From positions 186,001 through 250,000 of the forward strand of contig NZ_JAIUJY010000005.1 in the NCBI RefSeq assembly GCF_020166105.1: DNA of 64,000 bases, in the 5' to 3' direction. Every line of letters begins with the position of its first letter. Positions within the stretch are counted from its first letter, which is position 1. Under the pieces are notes generated by a model, which was not told the origin of the DNA, did not search any database, and was given only the letters and a program-made list of their open reading frames with translations. This DNA comes from Blastococcus sp. LR1. GTDB taxonomy: Bacteria; Actinomycetota; Actinomycetes; Mycobacteriales; Geodermatophilaceae. The position numbers were made by a program, and so were the translations under genes. Positions 1 to 8,705 of this stretch are shown here, in pieces.

Positions 1-818
1 CGCCGCGGCTGACCGGCGCCTCCATCTGGCTGGACTTCCCGTCCGTCGGCGCGACCGAGAACCTGGTGATGGCCGCCGTCCTGGCGCAGGGCACCACCGT
101 CGTCGACAACGCCGCGCGGGAGCCGGAGATCGTCGACCTGTGCCGGATGCTCGCCGCGATGGGTGCGCGCATCGACGGCGCGGGCACGTCCACGATCACC
201 GTCGAGGGCGTCGAGTCGCTGAACCCCGTCGAGTACACGACGGTGTCGGACCGGATCGTGGCCGGCACCTGGGCGATCGGCGCGGTCATGACCCGTGGGG
301 ACGTCGTCATCGAGCGGGCGGTCGCCGAGCACCTGAGCGTGGCCCTGGACAAGCTGACCGACGCGGGGGCGAGCATCGAGAAGGTGCCCGAGGGGCTCCG
401 CGTGATGATGGACGACCGCCCCCGGTGCGTCGACGTCGTCACCCTGCCGTTCCCCGGTTTCCCGACCGATCTGCAGCCGATGGCCGTGGCCCTGGCCGCC
501 GTCTCGACCGGCACCGCGCTGATCACCGAGAACGTGTTCGAGGGCCGGTTCATGTTCGTGAACGAGCTGGTGCGCCTCGGCGCCGACATCCGGATCGACG
601 GGCACCACGCCGTCGTCCGCGGGCGGGAGCGGTTCTCCAGCGCCCCGGTGCTCGCCAGCGACATCCGCGCCGGCGCCGGGCTGGTGCTCGCGGGGCTGTG
701 TTCCGACGGCGTCACCGAGGTGCAGGACGCCTACCACGTCGACCGTGGCTACCCCGACTTCGTCGAGCAGCTGCGCGGCCTGGGTGCGCAGGTGGAACGG
801 ACGCAGCGGCCGGACTAG
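1..818 (+). CDS. murA: UDP-N-acetylglucosamine 1-carboxyvinyltransferase, 3' part
   Basis: This is the C-terminal 271 residues of MurA, which transfers enolpyruvate from PEP to UDP-GlcNAc in the first committed step of peptidoglycan synthesis in the cytosol. The reading frame is open from base 3 and begins inside the conserved stretch [15 protein letters not shown]; roughly 150 N-terminal residues, including the region of the catalytic Cys, lie outside the window. The later motifs [12 protein letters not shown] and HVDRGYPDF are typical of the family's second globular domain. The stop codon overlaps the stop of the convergent small gene downstream. Family assignment is firm; a MurA paralogue cannot be excluded without the missing part. 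Confidence 0.93.
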   Translation, partial: PRLTGASIWLDFPSVGATENLVMAAVLAQGTTVVDNAAREPEIVDLCRMLAAMGARIDGAGTSTITVEGVESLNPVEYTTVSDRIVAGTWAIGAVMTRGDVVIERAVAEHLSVALDKLTDAGASIEKVPEGLRVMMDDRPRCVDVVTLPFPGFPTDLQPMAVALAAVSTGTALITENVFEGRFMFVNELVRLGADIRIDGHHAVVRGRERFSSAPVLASDIRAGAGLVLAGLCSDGVTEVQDAYHVDRGYPDFVEQLRGLGAQVERTQRPD

Positions 819-1120
819 CCGCCGCCGGGGAAGGCGGCCGCGAGCGCCCGTGCGCGGTCGGCGTCCTCGGGGAAGACCAGCACCTCGGCCCGGTGCGCGC
901 CGGGGAAGCGGACGGTGGACCGGATCCCCGCGTCGGAGAGCAGCGCGCGCAGCTGGAGCGCGGACTCCCGCCGGCTGAGCGTCGCCACACGGGTGAGCAG
1001 CCCGTCGTCGACCGGTGACGGGGCGGCGGAAGCGCGGCCGGTGAAGGCCCAGCGGGTGAAGAGGAGCAGCAGCCCGAGCACGGCGACCACCACCAACGGA
1101 CCCATCACGTCGTACGGCAC
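815..1120 (-). CDS. small membrane protein with DUF2007-like tail
   Basis: A protein of about 101 residues with one N-terminal membrane segment ([17 protein letters not shown]), then a short linker and a compact C-terminal half ([17 protein letters not shown], later [14 protein letters not shown]) that resembles DUF2007 putative signal-transducing domains. I chose the GTG at 1118-1120 because a GAGAGGGG Shine-Dalgarno-like run lies 5 nt upstream; an ATG at 1103-1105 and an ATG at 1154-1156 are alternatives. It converges on murA with overlapping stops. Function is unknown; the tail probably faces the cytosol. Confidence 0.6.
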   Translation of the reverse strand: MPYDVMGPLVVVAVLGLLLLFTRWAFTGRASAAPSPVDDGLLTRVATLSRRESALQLRALLSDAGIRSTVRFPGAHRAEVLVFPEDADRARALAAAFPGGG

Positions 1121-1180
1121 GACTTCCCCTCTCCCCACCCCGATCGAGTGTGCCACCGCACACCTGGCGCCGGCGGGGCT

Positions 1181-1196
1181 GCTACCGGCCGGTAAC
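1181..1196. promoter_or_regulatory. inverted-repeat operator candidate in ecm promoter
   Basis: The sequence reads GCTACC-GGCC-GGTAAC, two 6-bp arms around 4 bp. It ends 5 bp before the -10 box of the leaderless ecm transcript, so a bound protein would cover the -35/-10 spacer. The same architecture recurs at 8625, 14935 and 52682 in front of functionally related genes. The binding protein is unknown. Confidence 0.55.
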
Positions 1197-1201
1197 CGCC
1201 C

Positions 1202-1207
1202 TAGACT
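1202..1207 (+). promoter_or_regulatory. -10 box of leaderless ecm transcript
   Basis: TAGACT lies 8 nt before the ATG at 1216, the spacing expected when transcription begins at the start codon itself. No Shine-Dalgarno sequence is visible before the ATG. Confidence 0.5.
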
Positions 1208-1215
1208 CCCGCGAC

Positions 1216-3234
1216 ATGCCGTTCCCTTCAGAGCCGAAGGAGCGCGACCGCCCCTGGGTCATGCGCACCTACGCCGGCCACTCCTCGCCGGCCGAGTCCA
1301 ACGCCCTGTACCGCCGCAACCTGGCGAAGGGTCAGACCGGCCTCTCGGTCGCCTTCGACCTGCCCACGCAGACCGGGTACGACCCCGACGACGAACTCGC
1401 CCGCGGCGAGGTCGGCAAGGTCGGCGTACCCGTCACGCACATCGGTGACATGCGCGCGCTCTTCGACGGCATCCCGCTCGACGAGATGAACACGTCGATG
1501 ACCATCAACGCGACCGCCATGTGGCTGCTCGCGCTGTACCAGGCGGTCGCCGAGGAGCACGGGCACGACGTCTCCAAGCTCGCCGGGACGACGCAGAACG
1601 ACATCATCAAGGAGTACCTGTCGCGGGGGACCTACGTCTTCCCGCCGGCGCCCTCGATGCGGCTGATCACCGACATGGTCGCCTACACGGTGACGACCAT
1701 GCCGAAGTGGAACCCCACCAACATCTGCAGCTACCACCTGCAGGAGGCCGGGGCGACGCCGGAGCAGGAGATCGCCTACGCGATCAGCACCGCGATCGCC
1801 GTCCTCGACTCGGTGCGCGACTCCGGGCAGGTGCCGCAGGAGAAGTTCGGCGAGGTCGTCGCTCGCATCTCCTTCTTCGTCAACGCGGGCGTCCGCTTCG
1901 TCGAGGAGATGTGCAAGATGCGCGCCTTCACCCAGCTCTGGGACGAGCTGACGAAGGAGCGCTACGGCGTCGAGGACCCCAAGCACCGCCGCTTCCGCTA
2001 CGGGGTCCAGGTGAACTCACTGGGCCTCACCGAGGCGCAGCCGGAGAACAACGTCCAGCGCATCGTCCTGGAGATGCTCGCCGTCACCCTCTCCAAGGAC
2101 GCCCGCGCCCGCGCCGTGCAGCTGCCGGCGTGGAACGAGGCGCTCGGCCTGCCCCGGCCGTGGGACCAGCAGTGGTCGCTGCGCCTGCAGCAGGTGCTCG
2201 CCTACGAGACCGACCTGCTCGAGTACGAGGACCTGTTCACCGGGTCGGTCGTCGTGGAGAAGAAGGTCGCCGACATCGTCGAGGGCGCCCGGGCCGAGAT
2301 CGCCCGCGTGCAGGAGATGGGCGGCGCGGTGGCCGCGGTCGAGTCCGGCTACATGAAGGGCCAGCTCGTCGCCTCGCTGGCCGAGCGGCGCCGCCGGATG
2401 GAGAGCGGTGAGGACGTCGTCGTCGGCGTCAACAAGTTCGACACCACCGAGCCCAACCCGCTGACCGCCGACCTGGACACCGCGATCATGACGGTCGACC
2501 CGGCCGTCGAGGCCGCCGCCCAGGAGGCGGTGCAGAAGTGGCGCGCCGAGCGCGACCCGGAGCCGGTGAAGAAGGCTCTGGACGCCCTGCGCGAGGCCGC
2601 GAGCAGCGACGTCAACCTGATGGCCGCCACCCTCGACTGCGCCCGCGCGGGCGTGACGACGGGGGAGTGGTCCGGCGTGCTGCGCGAGGTGTTCGGGGAG
2701 TACCGGGCGCCGACCGGCGTCTCGGCCGCCTCCGGCGGCGGCGAGGCCGACGAGAGCCTGATCGACGTCCGCGAGCGGGTGCGGGCCACCGGCGAGGAGA
2801 TCGGCGGACGGCTGCGCTTCCTGGTCGGGAAGCCGGGCCTGGACGGGCACTCCAACGGTGCCGAGCAGATCGCCGTCCGCGCCCGCGACGCCGGGTTCGA
2901 GGTCATCTACCAGGGCATCCGCCTCACCCCGGCGCAGATCGTCTCCGCCGCGGTCGAGGAGGACGTGCACGTCGTCGGGCTCTCCGTGCTCTCCGGCTCG
3001 CACCTGCAGGTGGTGCCGGCGGTGCTCCAGGGCCTGAAGGACGCAGGTCTGGACGACGTCCCGGTGGTCGTCGGCGGGATCATCCCCGACAGCGACGCCC
3101 GGCGGCTGCGCGAGCAGGGCGTCGCCCGCGTCTTCACGCCCAAGGACTTCGGGCTGAACGACATCATGGGTTCCGTCGTCGACGTCATCCGAGAAGCCAA
3201 CGGTCTCGGCGACAAGGTGCCTGCCGGCGTGTGA
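1216..3234 (+). CDS. ecm: ethylmalonyl-CoA mutase (MeaA-type B12 mutase)
   Basis: A 672-residue adenosylcobalamin-dependent mutase with the substrate-binding barrel and the B12-binding domain on one chain. It most closely recalls actinobacterial MeaA, now known as ethylmalonyl-CoA mutase, which converts ethylmalonyl-CoA to methylsuccinyl-CoA. Visible signatures are MRTYAGHSSPAESN near the N-terminus, KGQTGLSVAFDLPTQTGYDP, the Arg of KEYLSRGTYVFPP, and in the last 130 residues the cobalamin motif GLDGHSNG (Asp-x-His-x-x-Gly), then LSVLSGSH and VVVGG. The ATG at 1216 matches family N-termini and the leaderless -10 box; an ATG at 1150 would add 22 unlikely residues. The stop overlaps the GTG of the next gene. 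Ccr, epimerase and meaB nearby support the ethylmalonyl role; methylmalonyl-CoA mutase is the main alternative. Confidence 0.85.
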   Translation: MPFPSEPKERDRPWVMRTYAGHSSPAESNALYRRNLAKGQTGLSVAFDLPTQTGYDPDDELARGEVGKVGVPVTHIGDMRALFDGIPLDEMNTSMTINATAMWLLALYQAVAEEHGHDVSKLAGTTQNDIIKEYLSRGTYVFPPAPSMRLITDMVAYTVTTMPKWNPTNICSYHLQEAGATPEQEIAYAISTAIAVLDSVRDSGQVPQEKFGEVVARISFFVNAGVRFVEEMCKMRAFTQLWDELTKERYGVEDPKHRRFRYGVQVNSLGLTEAQPENNVQRIVLEMLAVTLSKDARARAVQLPAWNEALGLPRPWDQQWSLRLQQVLAYETDLLEYEDLFTGSVVVEKKVADIVEGARAEIARVQEMGGAVAAVESGYMKGQLVASLAERRRRMESGEDVVVGVNKFDTTEPNPLTADLDTAIMTVDPAVEAAAQEAVQKWRAERDPEPVKKALDALREAASSDVNLMAATLDCARAGVTTGEWSGVLREVFGEYRAPTGVSAASGGGEADESLIDVRERVRATGEEIGGRLRFLVGKPGLDGHSNGAEQIAVRARDAGFEVIYQGIRLTPAQIVSAAVEEDVHVVGLSVLSGSHLQVVPAVLQGLKDAGLDDVPVVVGGIIPDSDARRLREQGVARVFTPKDFGLNDIMGSVVDVIREANGLGDKVPAGV

Positions 3235-4460
3235 CGACGCCGGCCTCCACGCAGCAGGGGGGCGCGGACCGTGCGTCCGCGCCCCCGGTGCTGGGGGCCG
3301 TGCTGTGGACCTTCGCCGTCGTCGGCATCGCCGACCTGGCGTACCGGTCCTACGTCGCGACCCGCGACGACGTGGACTTCCGGGCGTTGTACGACGGCGC
3401 GAGCCGCTTCGTCGAGGGCGGGTCGGTCTACGCGGACCCGTACTTCCTGCTGACGCCCAGCGGGCTGTTGGCGATGGTCCCGTTCGGCCTGCTGGACCGG
3501 GACGCGGCGTTCGCCGTCTGGAACACCCTCTCCCTGGCCGCGGCAGCCGCGGGCGTGGCCCTGAGCCTGCGGTTCGCCCGGGTGCCGCTGCGCAGCCCGA
3601 TGGCGGCAGGGCTGCTGCTCGGGCTCTCGCTGACCCCGCCACTGACCCAGACGCTGATGTTCGGGAACCTCAACAACAGCCTCCTCCTGGCTCTCGGGGC
3701 CGGCTGCCTGCTCGCCCTGCGGGACGACCGGCGCGCGCTGGCCGGGGTGCTGCTCGGGCTGTCCCTGGCGCTGAAGCCACTGCTCGTGCTCGTCCTGGTG
3801 ATCCCTCTCCTGCGCAGGCAGTGGGCGACGGTGGCCTGGGCGCTCGCGCTGCCGGCGGTCCTCAACGTCATCGGCTTCCTCGTGACGCCGTTCCGGGAGG
3901 ACTTCCTGGAGGTCACGGTGCCGGCGCTGCTCAGCGCCCGTCCCGACTTCAACTCCTCGCTGTGGGCCATCGGCGCCTTCTTCGACGTCCCGGAGCCCGT
4001 CGTCGTCGTGGTCCGGGTCCTCGTCGTCCTGGGAGCGCTGCTGGCGGCCTGGCGGCTGCGGGCCGCCGACGACCCGGTGCTGCGCCTCGCCTCGGCGTAC
4101 GGCGTCCTGCTGCTCGCCACGTTCCTGAGCGCGGCGCTCGCCCAGGGCTACTACGCGCTGCTGCTCGTCCCGTTGCTCGTCACCGCCGGGCGGCCGGGAT
4201 CGCCGCTCGCGTCCCCGCTCGCCTGGATCGGGGTGGTGCTGTTCGCCGGCGGAGACGAATGGAAGATCGCCGGCTCCCCGGACCTCGTGGCGGCGATGAC
4301 GCAGGTGCGACCGGCGCTGGGCTGGGCACTGCTCCTCGCCGTGCTCGCAGTCGCCGCCTTCCGCCGGCCCGGGGGACGGCACGCGCCCGGCGTCCCGGCA
4401 CCCGAGCGGGTGAACCCCGGCACACCCGGAATGCCGGGAGGTCCGGGCGCACTGACCTAG
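3231..4460 (+). CDS. GT87-like polyprenyl-mannose-type glycosyltransferase, membrane
   Basis: A 409-residue multi-pass membrane protein (about 9-11 hydrophobic segments) resembling the DUF2029/GT87 family of polyprenyl-phosphate-sugar-dependent mannosyl/arabinosyl transferases. The early loop after the first membrane segment contains acidic pairs (TRDDVDFRALYDG) of the kind that hold the catalytic Asp in GT-C enzymes, and a conserved-looking FGNLNNSLLLALG segment follows. The GTG start at 3231 overlaps the ecm stop as GTGA, so the two are probably translationally coupled, although no metabolic link is obvious. The C-terminus is a Pro/Gly-rich cytosolic tail. Sugar and acceptor cannot be deduced. 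Confidence 0.65.
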   Translation: MTTPASTQQGGADRASAPPVLGAVLWTFAVVGIADLAYRSYVATRDDVDFRALYDGASRFVEGGSVYADPYFLLTPSGLLAMVPFGLLDRDAAFAVWNTLSLAAAAAGVALSLRFARVPLRSPMAAGLLLGLSLTPPLTQTLMFGNLNNSLLLALGAGCLLALRDDRRALAGVLLGLSLALKPLLVLVLVIPLLRRQWATVAWALALPAVLNVIGFLVTPFREDFLEVTVPALLSARPDFNSSLWAIGAFFDVPEPVVVVVRVLVVLGALLAAWRLRAADDPVLRLASAYGVLLLATFLSAALAQGYYALLLVPLLVTAGRPGSPLASPLAWIGVVLFAGGDEWKIAGSPDLVAAMTQVRPALGWALLLAVLAVAAFRRPGGRHAPGVPAPERVNPGTPGMPGGPGALT

Positions 4461-4585
4461 CCGTGCAGAACATCTGGGGACTGACGCGGCGTCGCATCGT
4501 CGACAACTGCCGCGTGACGGTCGATCGCTGTCGGGGCTGACCAGCCTCCGCCCGCATCCCTCCCTCCCCAGAACGGACAACCCTC

Positions 4586-5944
4586 GTGCTCGCTCGTCTC
4601 CGTCGCGTCCCCTTCGCGGCGCAGGTGCTCCTGGCCCTCGTGGTCGGCGTCGTCCTCGGACTCGTCGCCCGTGAGATCGGCCCCGTCTCCGACGGATCGC
4701 CGAACTGGCTGACCAGCACCCTGCAGACCATCGGCAGCAGCTTCGTCGCGCTGCTCAAGGCGCTGGTCCCGCCGCTGATCGTCACCGCGGTCATCGTCTC
4801 CATCGCGAACCTCAAGCAGGTCTCCAACGCCGCCCGCCTGGCCGGCCAGACCCTGCTGTGGTTCGGCATCACCGCGCTCATCGCCGTCGGCATCGGCATC
4901 GGCCTCGGCCTGCTGACCGAGCCCGGCCGCAACAGCTCCGTGGCCGCGTCGAGCGCCCGGGAGGTCGGCACGACCGGCGGCTGGTGGGACTTCCTCACCG
5001 GTCTGGTGCCGGGCAACATCCTCGGCCTGCAGGCCTCCGCGAGCGACGACGGCTCGATCGGCCTGTCGTTCAACGTGCTGCAGCTGATCGTCATCTCGAT
5101 CGCGATCGGCGTCGCCGTCCTCAAGGTCGGCGAGCCGGCAGAGCCGTTCCTCGGCTTCGTGCGCTCCGCCCTGGCGATCGTGCAGAAGGTCCTGTGGTGG
5201 GTCATCCTGCTGGCCCCGATCGGCACCGTCGGCCTGATCGGCAACGCCGTGGCCAGCTACGGCTGGAACTCCCTGGGCAGCCTCGGCGTCTTCGCCGGTG
5301 CCGTCTACGCGGGCCTCGCCCTGGTGCTCTTCGTCGTCTACCCGGTGCTGCTGAAGGCCCACGGCCTCTCGCCGCTGCGCTGGTTCGCCGGTGCCTGGCC
5401 GGCCATCCAGCTGGCGTTCGTCTCCCGCTCCTCGATCGGCACCCTGCCGGTGACCGAGCGGGTCACCGAGCAGAACCTCGGCGTTCCGCGGTCCTACGCC
5501 TCGTTCGCCGTGCCGCTGGGTGCCACGACGAAGATGGACGGTTGCGCCGCGATCTACCCGGCGCTCGCCGCGATCTTCGTGGCGCAGTTCTTCGGCGTGG
5601 ACCTCGGGGTCACCGACTACCTGCTCATCGCGCTGGTGTCGGTCATCGGCTCGGCGGCCACGGCCGGCGTGACCGGCGCGGTCGTCATGCTGACCCTCAC
5701 GCTGTCCACCCTCGGCCTGCCGCTGGCCGGCGTCGGGCTGCTGCTGGCCATCGACCCGATCCTCGACATGGGCCGCACCGCGGTGAACGTCGCCGGTCAG
5801 GCGCTGGTCCCGACGATCGTGGCCAAGCGGGAGGGCATCCTCGACCTGGAGCGCTACAACTCCACGTCGACGGGCCTGCCGCTGGTGAAGGCGGAGGAGA
5901 CCGGCGGGGTCGACACCGACCTGCGCCAGCCCGTCTCCGCCTGA
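4586..5944 (+). CDS. dicarboxylate/amino acid:cation symporter (DAACS family)
   Basis: A 452-residue secondary transporter of the GltP/DctA family, importing C4-dicarboxylates or acidic amino acids with Na+ or H+. Eight hydrophobic segments plus two re-entrant loops are suggested; the Ser-rich hairpin appears as SRSSIGTLP and the second hairpin as [10 protein letters not shown], where the usual NMDG is KMDG. Further on, [11 protein letters not shown] retains the Arg of the substrate site but has Gln where many members have Asp, so the substrate may differ from glutamate or succinate. The gene is monocistronic, with a 125-bp leader region upstream and a perfect hairpin terminator downstream. 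Confidence 0.85.
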   Translation: MLARLRRVPFAAQVLLALVVGVVLGLVAREIGPVSDGSPNWLTSTLQTIGSSFVALLKALVPPLIVTAVIVSIANLKQVSNAARLAGQTLLWFGITALIAVGIGIGLGLLTEPGRNSSVAASSAREVGTTGGWWDFLTGLVPGNILGLQASASDDGSIGLSFNVLQLIVISIAIGVAVLKVGEPAEPFLGFVRSALAIVQKVLWWVILLAPIGTVGLIGNAVASYGWNSLGSLGVFAGAVYAGLALVLFVVYPVLLKAHGLSPLRWFAGAWPAIQLAFVSRSSIGTLPVTERVTEQNLGVPRSYASFAVPLGATTKMDGCAAIYPALAAIFVAQFFGVDLGVTDYLLIALVSVIGSAATAGVTGAVVMLTLTLSTLGLPLAGVGLLLAIDPILDMGRTAVNVAGQALVPTIVAKREGILDLERYNSTSTGLPLVKAEETGGVDTDLRQPVSA

Positions 5945-5960
5945 CAGCTCCACCCCTGCC

Positions 5961-5997
5961 CACGGGCCCGGACCTCCGCGCGAGGTCCGGGCCCGTG
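5961..5997. terminator. bidirectional hairpin terminator
   Basis: A perfect 16-bp stem (CACGGGCCCGGACCTC and its complement) with a 5-nt CGCGC loop lies between the convergent symporter and EAL-domain genes. There is no T-run, as is common in high-GC genomes. Confidence 0.8.
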
Positions 5998-6011
5998 CGG
6001 CGTCCCCGGGG

Positions 6012-7202
6012 TCAGGCGACGAGGTCGAAGGCCGGCCGTGGCCGGCCGAAGAGGTAGCCCTGCCCGTAGCGGACCCCGCGGGCCAGGAGCGCCTCGCGCT
6101 CGGCCTCCTCCTCGACCCCCTCGGCGACGAGCCGGGCGCCGGTCTCGTCGGCGAAGGCCACCATCGCCGAGGTCATCGCCTGGCGGGCGGGGTCGTTGTG
6201 CAGCCCCATGACCAGGCCGATGTCGAGCTTGATGACGTCGGGGCGCAGCCGGAGGATGTGCCGCAGGCTCGCGTAGCCGGCGCCGGCGTCGTCCACGCTG
6301 ACCCCGATGCCGCAGCCGCGCAGCCTCCCCGTCGCGACGAGGACGGCGGCGTAGTCGTCGATCCGGCTGTGCTCGGTGATCTCCACAGCCAGTGCGCAGT
6401 CGCGATGGTCGAGGAACAGGTCCAGGACCGAGTCGCAGGTCAGTGCCTCGGGGGAGAGGTTCACCGCCAGGGTCAGGTCCGCCGGCATCGTGCGGGCCAC
6501 CTCCAGCGCGGCGCGCGCGGCGATCTCCTCCAGCTCGACCCCGAGCCCGACCGCCGCGGCCTCGGTGAAGAGACCGGCCGTTCCCGGGCCCTTCCAGCCG
6601 GGGAAGCGACTGAGCGCCTCGTGGCCGACGACCGCCCCGGTGGTCAGCTCCACGACCGGCTGGAGATGGGTCACGACGGCGCCACGGGCGAGGAAGGCGC
6701 GCACCCGCTCGCGCCGGGCCGCCAGATCGCGCACGGCCGCGGCGGAGCCACCACGCAGGTGGTCGCTGATGAGATCGGCGAGCAGCTCCACGGTCCGTGC
6801 CGACTCGGCGTCCAGGTGCGTGCCGGCGTCGCGGCTCAGGCAGCACAGCATGCCGACCGGGCGGTGGTCGGCGTCCCGCACCGGTGCGCCGACGTAGGAG
6901 CCGATGCCCAGGTCGGCGGTGACCTCGAGGTCGCGGGTCCGGGGATCGCGGGTCGCGCCGGTCACCACCGGTGGCAGCTGGCCGCTGAGCACCCGCACGC
7001 AGTAGGAGCCCTCGAGCGGTGCGCTCATCCCCTCGACCACGTTCATCGAGGCGAGGTCACCCACCGCGGAGGTGATCAGCTGGCGGCCCTCGGTGAACAT
7101 GGAGACCCACGCGATCTCCATGCCCAGTCGGCTCCGGGCGGCATCGAGGAGCCAGTGCACCCAGTCGCCGCCCAGGCCGGTGGTGTCTTCCACGGGTGTC
7201 AT
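6012..7202 (-). CDS. GAF-EAL cyclic-di-GMP phosphodiesterase
   Basis: A 396-residue soluble protein with an N-terminal GAF sensor (about residues 15-165; SYCVRVLSG and [10 protein letters not shown] match the fold) and a C-terminal EAL domain (about 180-396) that would hydrolyse cyclic di-GMP to pGpG. The catalytic set appears intact: Glu of HEALSRF, Asn of NLSPE, Glu of EITEH, the Asp pair of [10 protein letters not shown] (usually DDFGTG), Lys of IKLD and Glu of AEGVEEE. There is no GGDEF domain. I chose the ATG at 7200-7202; a 71-residue Arg-rich extension upstream lacks family resemblance. It is transcribed alone, divergent from nucS. The ligand of the GAF domain is unknown. Confidence 0.85.
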   Translation of the reverse strand: MTPVEDTTGLGGDWVHWLLDAARSRLGMEIAWVSMFTEGRQLITSAVGDLASMNVVEGMSAPLEGSYCVRVLSGQLPPVVTGATRDPRTRDLEVTADLGIGSYVGAPVRDADHRPVGMLCCLSRDAGTHLDAESARTVELLADLISDHLRGGSAAAVRDLAARRERVRAFLARGAVVTHLQPVVELTTGAVVGHEALSRFPGWKGPGTAGLFTEAAAVGLGVELEEIAARAALEVARTMPADLTLAVNLSPEALTCDSVLDLFLDHRDCALAVEITEHSRIDDYAAVLVATGRLRGCGIGVSVDDAGAGYASLRHILRLRPDVIKLDIGLVMGLHNDPARQAMTSAMVAFADETGARLVAEGVEEEAEREALLARGVRYGQGYLFGRPRPAFDLVA

Positions 7203-7301
7203 TCTCGACCCGGGGCGGCGTCTCCCACCACGTTCCGGCCCTTTTACTTTCCGGAAGCGCGCCCGGCGCGTCGATCCGGGCGACCGGTACCGTCGGCGCC
7301 C

Positions 7302-7973
7302 GTGCGTCTGGTCATCGCTCGTTGCTCGGTCGACTACATCGGTCGGCTCACCGCTCACCTGCCCATGGCGACCCGGCTCCTCCTGGTCAAGGCGGACGGG
7401 TCGGTGTCGGTCCACGCCGACGACAGGGCCTACAAGCCGCTGAACTGGATGAGCCCGCCGTGCTCACTCAAGGAGGAGCTGGCCGACGGCTCCGGCACGT
7501 GGACGGTCACGAACAAGGCCGGCGAGCAGCTGATCATCAGCATCGACGAGGTGCTGCACGACCACGCCCACGAGCTGGGCGTGGATCCGGGCCTGCAGAA
7601 GGACGGCGTCGAGGCCGAGCTGCAGCGGCTGCTCGCGCTGCACGTGGAGACCTTCGGCGCCGGGTGGACGTTGGTCCGGCGGGAGTACCCGACCGCGATC
7701 GGACCGGTGGACCTGCTCTGTCGTGACGCCGACGGCAAGGTCGTCGCCGTGGAGATCAAGCGGCGCGGTGAGATCGACGGCGTCGAGCAGCTGACCCGCT
7801 ACCTCGAGCTGCTCAACCGCGATCCGCTGCTCGCCCCGGTGAAGGGCGTGTTCGCCGCGCAGGAGATCAAGCCGCAGGCGCGGGTGCTGGCCGCCGACCG
7901 TGGCATCGACTGCGTGACGGTCGACTACGCCGTCCTCAAGGGGACCGACGACCCCACCCAGCGCCTCTTCTGA
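7302..7973 (+). CDS. nucS: mismatch-specific endonuclease NucS/EndoMS
   Basis: A 223-residue NucS endonuclease, which cleaves both strands at G-T, G-G and T-T mismatches and substitutes for MutS/MutL in most actinobacteria. The N-terminal half is the dimerisation and DNA-binding part ([20 protein letters not shown]); the C-terminal PD-(D/E)XK nuclease shows the Asp of GPVDLLCRD and the Glu-x-Lys of VEIKRRG. The protein ends DDPTQRLF, a clamp-interaction-like C-terminus. The GTG at 7302 lies 8 nt after a TACCGT -10 box (7288-7293), indicating a leaderless message. The last 102 bp are duplicated at 8523-8624, so the gene appears to have been rebuilt by an inserted element. Confidence 0.93.
   Translation: MRLVIARCSVDYIGRLTAHLPMATRLLLVKADGSVSVHADDRAYKPLNWMSPPCSLKEELADGSGTWTVTNKAGEQLIISIDEVLHDHAHELGVDPGLQKDGVEAELQRLLALHVETFGAGWTLVRREYPTAIGPVDLLCRDADGKVVAVEIKRRGEIDGVEQLTRYLELLNRDPLLAPVKGVFAAQEIKPQARVLAADRGIDCVTVDYAVLKGTDDPTQRLF
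7872..7973 (+). repeat. direct repeat, left copy (3' end of nucS)
   Basis: This 102-bp block, the last 33 codons and stop of nucS, recurs at 8523-8624 with 101 of 102 bases identical. The single difference (T at 7901, C at 8552) is synonymous. It has the form of an attL-like junction that restores the interrupted gene. Confidence 0.9.
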
Positions 7974-7994
7974 CGCGCGACGCCGGCCTCTCGA

Positions 7995-8465
7995 TCAGGT
8001 TCTCCAGCCAACACTCTGACCGACCAGCTTGGTCAAGGCGTCCTGTGAAGTCCTGACCTTGCGGCGGACCCTCCAACGTCGGGCCCGAAGCAAGGTGCGC
8101 GACAGGCGGCCCTTGTAGATCGCGTCTCTGACCATGACTGCCGAGTCGCGGGTGCGATCGTCTAGTTCGCTGGACGAACTGCCGTTGTGTGTCCACTTCG
8201 CGTTCTCGTTCGCGAGGTCGAAGTAGTCGGAATGCGCCCAGCGGGGGACCATCGCGATGAAGAGCGCTCTCTCCAGGTCAAGGCTGGCCGAGGTGTATTG
8301 AGCGGCGCTGCCAGTTATCGCGTTCCTGTGGTGTTCCAGAGCGTTGAGTGCATCCGCCCGGCTGGCGCGTCTCGCTTCGGTTCGCGTCAGGTGGTCGCCG
8401 AGCAGCGTGCCTAGCCCCAGGGCGCCAATGCCAGCCAAGAATGCGCCAATGATCTCCAAGTCCAT
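7995..8465 (-). CDS. orphan single-pass membrane protein in nucS insert
   Basis: A 156-residue protein not recognised from any named family. Residues 1-22 form one hydrophobic segment (LEIIGAFLAGIGALGLGTLLG), followed by a basic stretch (TRTEARRASRAD), a helical region with ALNALEHHRNAI and LDLERALFIAMVPRWAH, and a strongly basic C-terminal third (RTLLRARRWRVRRKVR). The ATG at 8463-8465 is preferred because the longer reading frame runs antisense into the duplicated nucS tail. The layout (N-terminal membrane anchor, cytosolic helical bundle) resembles the orphan gene at 42848-43465. Being the only cargo of a small insertion, it may be a stress or phage-related accessory gene, but nothing in it proves a function. 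Confidence 0.6.
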   Translation of the reverse strand: MDLEIIGAFLAGIGALGLGTLLGDHLTRTEARRASRADALNALEHHRNAITGSAAQYTSASLDLERALFIAMVPRWAHSDYFDLANENAKWTHNGSSSSELDDRTRDSAVMVRDAIYKGRLSRTLLRARRWRVRRKVRTSQDALTKLVGQSVGWRT

Positions 8466-8522
8466 GGTGGTCTGATCGGTTCGTGTCGGTGCAAGCCTTA
8501 GACAAGCCCACAGGAGACCGCA

Positions 8523-8624
8523 CCGCAGGCGCGGGTGCTGGCCGCCGACCGCGGCATCGACTGCGTGACGGTCGACTACGCCGTCCTCAAGGGGACCGAC
8601 GACCCCACCCAGCGCCTCTTCTGA
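8523..8624 (+). repeat. direct repeat, right copy (residual nucS 3' end)
   Basis: The second copy of the nucS tail keeps the reading frame through the stop but has no start or upstream nuclease sequence, so it is a remnant. Its end abuts the operator-like repeat in front of the 3-hydroxybutyryl-CoA dehydrogenase gene, which marks it as the original nucS terminus. Confidence 0.9.
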
Positions 8625-8640
8625 GTTACTCACCGGTAGC
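8625..8640. promoter_or_regulatory. inverted-repeat operator candidate before dehydrogenase gene
   Basis: GTTACT-CACC-GGTAGC, a slightly degenerate member of the GYTACY-N4-RGTARC group, lies 65 bp before the GTG at 8706. A clear -10 box is not obvious here. Confidence 0.45.
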
Positions 8641-8705
8641 CCCCGCGCGACCGGAAAGAGCAGGTGAGAGACTGCCCGCGATCACCGTCGATGGGAGATG
8701 GCAAC

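Larger units (their letters stand above)
7974..8624. mobile_element. putative mini-element inserted at nucS 3' end
   Basis: The 549 bp between the two nucS-tail copies plus one copy form a 651-bp unit. It contains one complete membrane-protein gene on the minus strand and no recombinase. Visible codon use is less GC-biased than in the flanking genes. The right-hand copy is directly followed by the promoter of the next metabolic gene, so the ancestral order was probably nucS then the dehydrogenase. Such 3'-end duplication is typical of site-specific integration; a deleted larger island or a cassette moved in trans are both possible. Confidence 0.6.

Noticed and set aside
2017-3642. Long minus-strand reading frames opposite ecm and similar long frames elsewhere
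   Set aside because: At this GC content, antisense frames of real genes stay open; they show Arg/Gly/Ala/Pro-rich low-complexity translations, lack starts with ribosome sites and overlap secure genes.
7974-8522. Prophage or classical integrative island at nucS
   Set aside because: No integrase, excisionase, phage or conjugation gene fits in 549 bp. Only the duplicated 3' end and one orphan gene support an element.
8466-8633. N-terminal extension of the orphan at 7995 (reading frame open to 8633)
   Set aside because: It would run antisense through the duplicated nucS tail and has no membrane-protein start signal; the ATG at 8465 directly precedes the hydrophobic segment.
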